This document shows positions 58,213-64,000 of a stretch of DNA of 64,000 nt, in pieces. The position numbers were made by a program, and so were the translations under genes. The notes under the pieces were generated by a model. The model did not search any database, was not told the DNA's origin, and saw only the letters and a list, made by a program, of their open reading frames with translations. This DNA is from Chengkuizengella marina. Lineage in GTDB: Bacteria; Bacillota; Bacilli; Paenibacillales; KCTC-33759. The stretch spans positions 109,008 to 173,007 of the forward strand of contig NZ_SIJB01000027.1 of assembly GCF_009910845.1 (NCBI RefSeq). The letters are read 5' to 3'. Every line of letters begins with the position of its first letter. The first letter of the stretch is position 1.

Positions 58213-61200
58213 CTATTCATTGTGATCATTTTGATAATTCACTTCAATCTCTGATTCTAGTTCTCCAAATTTCACTTGAACTATCAGGTTTTCTCCTGTT
58301 TTAAATGTCACAAAACCTTTAGAATCAACAAAACCTTTATCTTTGTTCAAAACGTTGTAGATCGCTAAATGTCTTCCTGAAAAGACCATACCGTTATCCA
58401 TTTCTATGATCGGATTGATTTCCACGATCCCCTCTTCTTCTAATTGTGAATGGGTTAGATAATGATTAATAAAACCTTTTATAAAATTAACTTTCAGATC
58501 CATTTTTACAGCTATCGTTGGTGGTTTTTGACCCTTAAATAAAATCAAGGCGTTTTTCACTCTCTTTTCCCAAGCCAATTCATTGTGTAATGCACCCTCT
58601 TCTAAGTAATAAAATAAATCTCTTCCATAGATAAAACCTTGTTTTTCTAACTGATCAATGTAATGTGCCTCATAAGGCTCTTCTACATTCCCCATATCAA
58701 ACCATATTTTTAGTTCTGGTTTTGCTTTATTCTTAAGATCTTCGTAAATCGCTCGCTCACCTACCCACAAAGAAGGAGATAGGGCTCCAACCATAGAAAA
58801 TACATCAGGATGTGTATAGGCTGACCATAAGGCATGAACAGCGCCTAAAGACGAACCTATGATGGCTCTATTTTCTTTGGTAGGAATCGTTCTAAATTGT
58901 TCATCTATACAAGGAATTATCGTGTTGATTAAAAACTCAGCATATGCTTTAGCCTTTGAGCCATCCGTATTTAAAAATCTATCATTGTATGGTATATATT
59001 CTTTGGCACGATGTTCGTTGCCGTTATAAATCCCTACAACGATCATTTCCTCGACAAGCCCTCTTTCGGTTAATTCCTTCAGTGTTTGATCTACTTTCCA
59101 GCCTATGGATTCCACGGTGTCAGCAAACACGCTCTGTCCATCGTGCATATAAACGACTGGATATCTTTTATTAGTTGAAGCATAGGAATCAGGTAAATAG
59201 ATTTGTAGATTTCGCCCTTCTACTTCTAACGTAAATACTTCCGTTCTAGGTTTTTCAGCTATAAAATTGTCATTTTCCATTAAGTTTTCTATTCTTTTCG
59301 CAAGCTGTTCAATCGTTGGGTATGAAAATATGTCACGTAAGGTCATCGGTACCTTCATTTCATTTTGCAATTTAGCTATCAAAGACATTGCTTTTAATGA
59401 ATGTCCTCCTAATTCAAAGAAATGTTCTTGAATACCGATCGAATCTACTCCAAGCACTTCTTCCCATAGATAAACCAACTGAATCTCAATATCATTTCTT
59501 GCGGCAACATACTGTACACCTGAATGGTTTCCTTCTGGTTCAGGTAATGCATTTCGATTCAGCTTCCCATTTGCAGTGAGTGGAAGTTTTTCTAGTTGTA
59601 TAAAATACGAAGGAATCATATAGTTTGGCAATTTTTGTACTAAATAAGTCTTCACTTCAGATATATCCAGTTCTTGATCCGAAACAAAATACCCGCATAT
59701 TATTTTTTCACCATTTTTCTGTTCTCGAACTATAACAGCGACTTCTTGAATCGCTGGATAGGTAAGTAGATGACTTTCTATCTCTCCAAGTTCAATTCTA
59801 TAACCTCTTATTTTCACTTGGTGATCTATACGACCTAAAAATTCGATATTACCATCAAATAACCACCGAGCTAAGTCTCCTGTTTTATATGCTTTAACAC
59901 CTTGTTTTTGTTTAAGAGGATGATTTACAAAAGATTTTTTCGTTTTTTCCAGATCATTTAAATAACCTTCTGCTAAACATTCACCTGAGATATAAATTTC
60001 ACCTGGAACACCAATAGGGACCAAATTCTGATGTTTATCCAGTATAGAGATATGTGTATTTGAGATAGGTTGACCAATTGGGATTTTGTTTCCTTCTAAT
60101 CCTGTCACTTGGTAATAGATGCACCCGATACTTGCTTCAGTTGGACCGTATAAATTAGAGATTTGGATCGTGCCAAACCTTTTTTGAAAAGTATAAATGG
60201 TTGAAGAAGTAATTTCTTCCCCTCCAATAATGATACTTTTTAATGAAGATAACTTATGATGAAGACTCTCATTGTGCTCTAACTGTTCTACAATCATGTT
60301 AAATACAGATGGTACAAAATCTGTTAATGTTACTCCATACTTCTCAATCGTTGAGGAAACATCTTCTGCAGTCAAATTCATAGATTTAGATGGCATTACC
60401 GTTTTCCCACCATTGATCAACGGCCAGAACAACTGCCACACAGCACTGTCATATACATGATTTGTTGTTTGTAATACAGATTGTGAGGACGACTGCTCAA
60501 AGTAATCATTCATCCAACTAAACCGATTCGTAATTCCTTTATGCGGAACCTTCACCCCTTTTGGTTTCCCAGTCGAACCAGAAGTATAAATCACATAAAT
60601 GATATCATCTGGATGCATATTGAAATCTGGATTCACAGGTTCCTCACATAATTTATTCTGATCAACAAGTATACAAGGCACATCAAAATGCTCTTGTTGT
60701 AAATATGACTCTTTATTCAATAATAAAACCTTACTTTTTAATTCATTAAGAATATGACTGCTTCTCTCAATTGGCCAATTCATATCCAAAGGAACAAAAG
60801 CTGCACCTGTCTTCATCACTGCAAACAATGAAATTAAAAGCTCTATACTTCGATCCATAAGTATAGGAACAAAGGAACCCTTACCTACATCGTAGGATTG
60901 TAATGTCTTCGCTAAACCGTTTGCTTTTTCATTTAATTCCAAGTAATTTATACTTTCATCTTCATATTGGCCTGCTAAGGAATGCGGCGTCTTTTTCACT
61001 TGTTCCTCTATCCATCGATGGATCATATTATGTTTTGGATAATGAACTTCTGTATCATTGAACTCCACTAACAATTGATGTTTTTCTGACTCAGACAAGA
61101 TATTTAACTCACGTAAAGTCATTTCTGGCTGCTCTACTATCTTCTCTATCAAATATCTCAAATGCGTAATCATTCGTTCAATCGTTTCTTTCTTAAATAG

Positions 61201-64000
61201 TTTCGTACAATAATCTATACTCAAGATGAGCTCCCCGTTACTTTCAGTTGCTGTAAGTGTAAGGTCAAATTTAGAAATCCTATTTTCTATTGGATACGGC
61301 CCAAAACTTAGATTTTCTATGGTTATTTCCTGCATCTCTACATTCAATACATTAAATAACACACTGAACAATGGATTTCGACTTGTATCTCTTGTTAAGT
61401 TTAGCTTGTCAATCAATTCTTCTAACGGATAACTCTCGTTTTCCATCGCCTGTAACGTCGTTTCTTTGACTTCTGCTAAGAAAGATTGAAACGTTTTATA
61501 CCCTTTAGGTACGTTTCGTATTGCTACCGTATTTACAAACATTCCTATTATAGACTCAACATCCGCATGATTTCTCCCAGCCACAGGTGAACCGACAATA
61601 ATATCTTCTTGTCCTGCATATTTGGATAACAAAGTCATATAAGCTGCTAGCAACACCATATAAAGCGTTGTGTTCGTTTCTTGCGCCAACTTATTTATTT
61701 TTTGAGTTAAATTCTTATTCCAATAAAATTCAAACGTCTCTCCTTCGAAGCTTTGCATCGCAGGTCGAGGGTAATCTGTTGGTAATTCCAATACAGGGAT
61801 ATCACCTTCAAATTGTGCTAACCAGTACTGCTCTTGTTTTTGCATCTCTTCCGTTGCTTGCAGACCCTGCTGCCACTCTGCAACATCTTTATATTGAATC
61901 CGTAGATCAGCCAATTTGTTTCCTTCATAAAGCTGAATAAAATCTTGAATGAAAATATTCATAGACACACCATCGGAAATGATATGATGCATATCTAAGA
62001 ACACTAGGTGCTCATCTTGAGTTATTTCTATTAAATTCACTCTCAATAAGGGTGCCTGACTTAAGTCAAAAGGCTTTATAAAACTTGATACCAGTGATTC
62101 TAATTCGTATTTCTCTTTTTTATCATAACGAACCTCAAACTCTATTTCTGAATGAATACGTTGAGCAGGTTCTTCTTCTACCATTTCAAAAGAAGTTCTC
62201 AAACTTTCATGGCGAGAAATCAAAGCTTTAATTGCTTTTTCAAATCGTACTCGATCAAACTCTCCTTTAACTGTCAACACCGAAGGCATATTATAACTTA
62301 TTTCAGCACCTTCTAACTGTTGTAATACATACAACCTTTTTTGAGCAGAAGAAACTGGGTACAGCTCTTTTATTTTGGCCTGTGGAATCGAACTGTGCTT
62401 CCTTTGTTTTAACTGCTGAAACTGTTTCGTTAATTGCTCAATAGTTGGATATGCAAATATATCTTTCAAAGTCACGGTAACTTGCATTTCCCTTTGAATC
62501 TTAGAGACTAAGTACATCGCTTTTAATGAATGTCCTCCGAATTCAAAGAAATTGTCCTGAACACCGATTGAATCAATTCCCAGCACTTCTTTCCATAAAC
62601 CAACAAGCTGCCTCTCTATTTCCGTTCTTGGTGCAGTATGCTCTACACTTGAATGGGTTTGTTCTGGATCAGGTAAAGCATGTCGATCTACTTTTCCATT
62701 TTTTGTTAAAGGCATGTAATCTAATTGTACCAAGAAGGATGGAACCATATACTCTGGAAAAGAGTTTAATAAATACCCTCTTACTTCTTTTGGTTTTAAA
62801 TCATTCGATGCCACATAGTATGCACATAAGAATTTACTTCCCTGCGTATCCTCTTCTTTTACAATCACAATGACTTCTTTGATTTGCTCATGGCTTAAGA
62901 AATGGGCTTCAACTTCTCCTAATTCAACACGGTATCCACGTATTTTCACTTGATGATCCATACGGCCCATGTATTCAATATTACCATCCGGCAACCATCT
63001 TGCTAGATCCCCCGTTTTGTACATTCTCTTTCCTCTCGTAAATGGATGCTTTACGAATCTTTCAGCTGTAAGATCAGGTCGATTCAGATACCCTCTTGCT
63101 AGGGAATCTCCGGCAATATACAAATCTCCAATGATTCCAACCGGTTGTAAGTTGTGATATTCATCCATAATCATCAACTCTGTGTTGGATATTCCTTTTC
63201 CGATCGGTGGAACAGATGAGACATTCTCACCTGTGATCGTATAGGCTGTCACCACATGTGTCTCAGCCGGACCATAATGATTATGAACTACAACAGAATG
63301 TTGTCCTAGATGCATTTTTAACTCATCCGATATTAATAGTTGCTCTCCAGCGGTAATGACATGTGAAACAGATGCAGGCAATTGAGTCAAAATATCTGAA
63401 TCTGATGAGATAAACTTCAACAAGGCTGTAGGTAGTATTACAACATTTACTTGTTCTTCAAGAATAAAGTTAAACAGTAAATCCGTATCTTTTTTCATTT
63501 CTTCCCCAACTATATATAGTTCTCCCCCTGCTAGTAAAGTTGAGAACATTTCCTGATAACATGCGTCAAAACTTAATGTAGCGTATTGCAGCACTTTACT
63601 ATTAAATGGTATTTGTGTATGATCCAATTCATAATAGACTAAGTTCACTAATGTTCGATGTTCTAACATGACCCCTTTGGGTTGACCTGTTGAACCTGAG
63701 GTGTAAATAACATAGAGTAAATCATCTCCACTTGATGGTAAACCTAAATTAATTGTCTCCTCAAGTTCAAGGCTTGGATCATTCATAATAATGATATGAC
63801 CATCAAAAGAAACACTTTCAATCCACTCTTTATCGGTTACCATGATGTTCATTTCACTATTTTGCAACATATAATTTTTTCTTTCTTCTGGGTAATGAGG
63901 ATCAATTGGTAAAAAAGCTCCTCCTGCTTTTAAGATGCCTAATATTCCGATGACCATCTCCAAGGAACGTTCCATCATTAGACCTACCACTTCATCTTTT
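58213..64000 (-). CDS. Nonribosomal peptide synthetase, C-terminal part: A-T-C-A-T-esterase (partial, N-terminus beyond window)
   Basis: The frame is open to the right edge (the codons before GTG 63990 continue the A domain), so upstream modules are missing. Counting residues from 63990: A1 1-445 (YTSGSTGQPKG, NHYGPAET, NGKVDR); T1 455-525 (S488 in FGGHSLK); C 540-985 with active HHIISDG (668-674); A2 990-1485 (YTSGSTGKPKG, NLYGPTEA); T2 1495-1570 (S1531); then, in place of a type I thioesterase, a putative-esterase (Fes/BesA-like) domain 1584-1820 with S1714 (GSSLG), D1765 and H1802 (LHNELAW); then a 100-residue beta-rich tail. No epimerase domain is seen. Ten-residue codes by alignment to GrsA: A1 DAQIIAHVVK, A2 DSWFIGLIGK. 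Substrates are not assigned firmly. Confidence 0.95.
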   Translation of the reverse strand, partial: KDEVVGLMMERSLEMVIGILGILKAGGAFLPIDPHYPEERKNYMLQNSEMNIMVTDKEWIESVSFDGHIIIMNDPSLELEETINLGLPSSGDDLLYVIYTSGSTGQPKGVMLEHRTLVNLVYYELDHTQIPFNSKVLQYATLSFDACYQEMFSTLLAGGELYIVGEEMKKDTDLLFNFILEEQVNVVILPTALLKFISSDSDILTQLPASVSHVITAGEQLLISDELKMHLGQHSVVVHNHYGPAETHVVTAYTITGENVSSVPPIGKGISNTELMIMDEYHNLQPVGIIGDLYIAGDSLARGYLNRPDLTAERFVKHPFTRGKRMYKTGDLARWLPDGNIEYMGRMDHQVKIRGYRVELGEVEAHFLSHEQIKEVIVIVKEEDTQGSKFLCAYYVASNDLKPKEVRGYLLNSFPEYMVPSFLVQLDYMPLTKNGKVDRHALPDPEQTHSSVEHTAPRTEIERQLVGLWKEVLGIDSIGVQDNFFEFGGHSLKAMYLVSKIQREMQVTVTLKDIFAYPTIEQLTKQFQQLKQRKHSSIPQAKIKELYPVSSAQKRLYVLQQLEGAEISYNMPSVLTVKGEFDRVRFEKAIKALISRHESLRTSFEMVEEEPAQRIHSEIEFEVRYDKKEKYELESLVSSFIKPFDLSQAPLLRVNLIEITQDEHLVFLDMHHIISDGVSMNIFIQDFIQLYEGNKLADLRIQYKDVAEWQQGLQATEEMQKQEQYWLAQFEGDIPVLELPTDYPRPAMQSFEGETFEFYWNKNLTQKINKLAQETNTTLYMVLLAAYMTLLSKYAGQEDIIVGSPVAGRNHADVESIIGMFVNTVAIRNVPKGYKTFQSFLAEVKETTLQAMENESYPLEELIDKLNLTRDTSRNPLFSVLFNVLNVEMQEITIENLSFGPYPIENRISKFDLTLTATESNGELILSIDYCTKLFKKETIERMITHLRYLIEKIVEQPEMTLRELNILSESEKHQLLVEFNDTEVHYPKHNMIHRWIEEQVKKTPHSLAGQYEDESINYLELNEKANGLAKTLQSYDVGKGSFVPILMDRSIELLISLFAVMKTGAAFVPLDMNWPIERSSHILNELKSKVLLLNKESYLQQEHFDVPCILVDQNKLCEEPVNPDFNMHPDDIIYVIYTSGSTGKPKGVKVPHKGITNRFSWMNDYFEQSSSQSVLQTTNHVYDSAVWQLFWPLINGGKTVMPSKSMNLTAEDVSSTIEKYGVTLTDFVPSVFNMIVEQLEHNESLHHKLSSLKSIIIGGEEITSSTIYTFQKRFGTIQISNLYGPTEASIGCIYYQVTGLEGNKIPIGQPISNTHISILDKHQNLVPIGVPGEIYISGECLAEGYLNDLEKTKKSFVNHPLKQKQGVKAYKTGDLARWLFDGNIEFLGRIDHQVKIRGYRIELGEIESHLLTYPAIQEVAVIVREQKNGEKIICGYFVSDQELDISEVKTYLVQKLPNYMIPSYFIQLEKLPLTANGKLNRNALPEPEGNHSGVQYVAARNDIEIQLVYLWEEVLGVDSIGIQEHFFELGGHSLKAMSLIAKLQNEMKVPMTLRDIFSYPTIEQLAKRIENLMENDNFIAEKPRTEVFTLEVEGRNLQIYLPDSYASTNKRYPVVYMHDGQSVFADTVESIGWKVDQTLKELTERGLVEEMIVVGIYNGNEHRAKEYIPYNDRFLNTDGSKAKAYAEFLINTIIPCIDEQFRTIPTKENRAIIGSSLGAVHALWSAYTHPDVFSMVGALSPSLWVGERAIYEDLKNKAKPELKIWFDMGNVEEPYEAHYIDQLEKQGFIYGRDLFYYLEEGALHNELAWEKRVKNALILFKGQKPPTIAVKMDLKVNFIKGFINHYLTHSQLEEEGIVEINPIIEMDNGMVFSGRHLAIYNVLNKDKGFVDSKGFVTFKTGENLIVQVKFGELESEIEVNYQNDHNE

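Noticed and set aside
62526..62873. Plus-strand ORFs within the NRPS gene, some similar to one another
   Set aside because: They are antisense to the repeated A and T domains; their mutual similarity only reflects duplicated NRPS modules.

Overview
The window is a stretch of AT-rich chromosome from an endospore-forming Bacillota. The sporulation genes spoVB, bofC, safA, spo0B, spoIVFA/FB and a spoIIB-like gene establish this. Separate secD and secF, a ruvC in front of ruvAB, an RNase E/G gene ahead of rplU and an SLH-domain amidase point to the Paenibacillaceae side of Bacillales rather than Bacillus itself. The low GC would suit a low-GC member of that family. This placement is an inference from gene content and order; no 16S rRNA is present. 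I saw no tRNA, rRNA, insertion sequence or CRISPR array.

From 1 to about 53 kb the window is conserved housekeeping and sporulation synteny, mostly on the minus strand. Read in minus-strand direction (high to low coordinate) the order is: spoIIB-like, DUF4321, maf, radC, mreBCD, minCD, rodA, spoIVFA-FB, rng, rplU-prp-rpmA, spo0B-obg, thrR/pheB-hom-thrC-thrB-pheA-ilvE, safA, bofC, mgtC-like, ruvCAB, spoIID-like, queA-tgt-yajC, yrbG-like, comN, secD-secF, a CDF transporter, recJ-apt, relA, dtd and hemZ. Plus-strand genes break this backbone: a flavin-reductase-like protein, a CPA1 antiporter, spoVB, a YrzE-like protein, a PAP2 protein, a zinc-ribbon/NhaD pair under a promoter that overlaps a Fur-family-like box, and an SLH amidase. 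Many Rho-independent terminators and several good sigma-A promoters can be placed.

From about 53.1 kb to the right edge lies an accessory region that I read as a nonribosomal peptide cluster. It has a divergent pair, an Sfp-type phosphopantetheinyl transferase and a type II thioesterase. Facing the thioesterase across a shared terminator is a tight minus-strand operon: NRPS (open at the window edge; A-T-C-A-T-esterase-accessory domain), a GlcD/LDHD-type FAD oxidase, a VOC-fold HPPD/hydroxymandelate-synthase-like dioxygenase and a class IV aminotransferase. The dioxygenase keeps the iron triad (H179, H260, E339). It carries Val and Ile where HPPD has the Asn and Phe that favour homogentisate formation, which fits mandelate synthesis. 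The last three genes together could make phenylglycine or 4-hydroxyphenylglycine from an aryl-pyruvate. The oxidase and aminotransferase belong to families other than the actinomycete Hmo and HpgT, so this looks like an independently assembled arylglycine route in a Bacillota NRPS cluster. The cluster's aminotransferase is a close paralogue of the ilvE gene about 23 kb away, and pheA in that same operon makes phenylpyruvate, the likely type of precursor.
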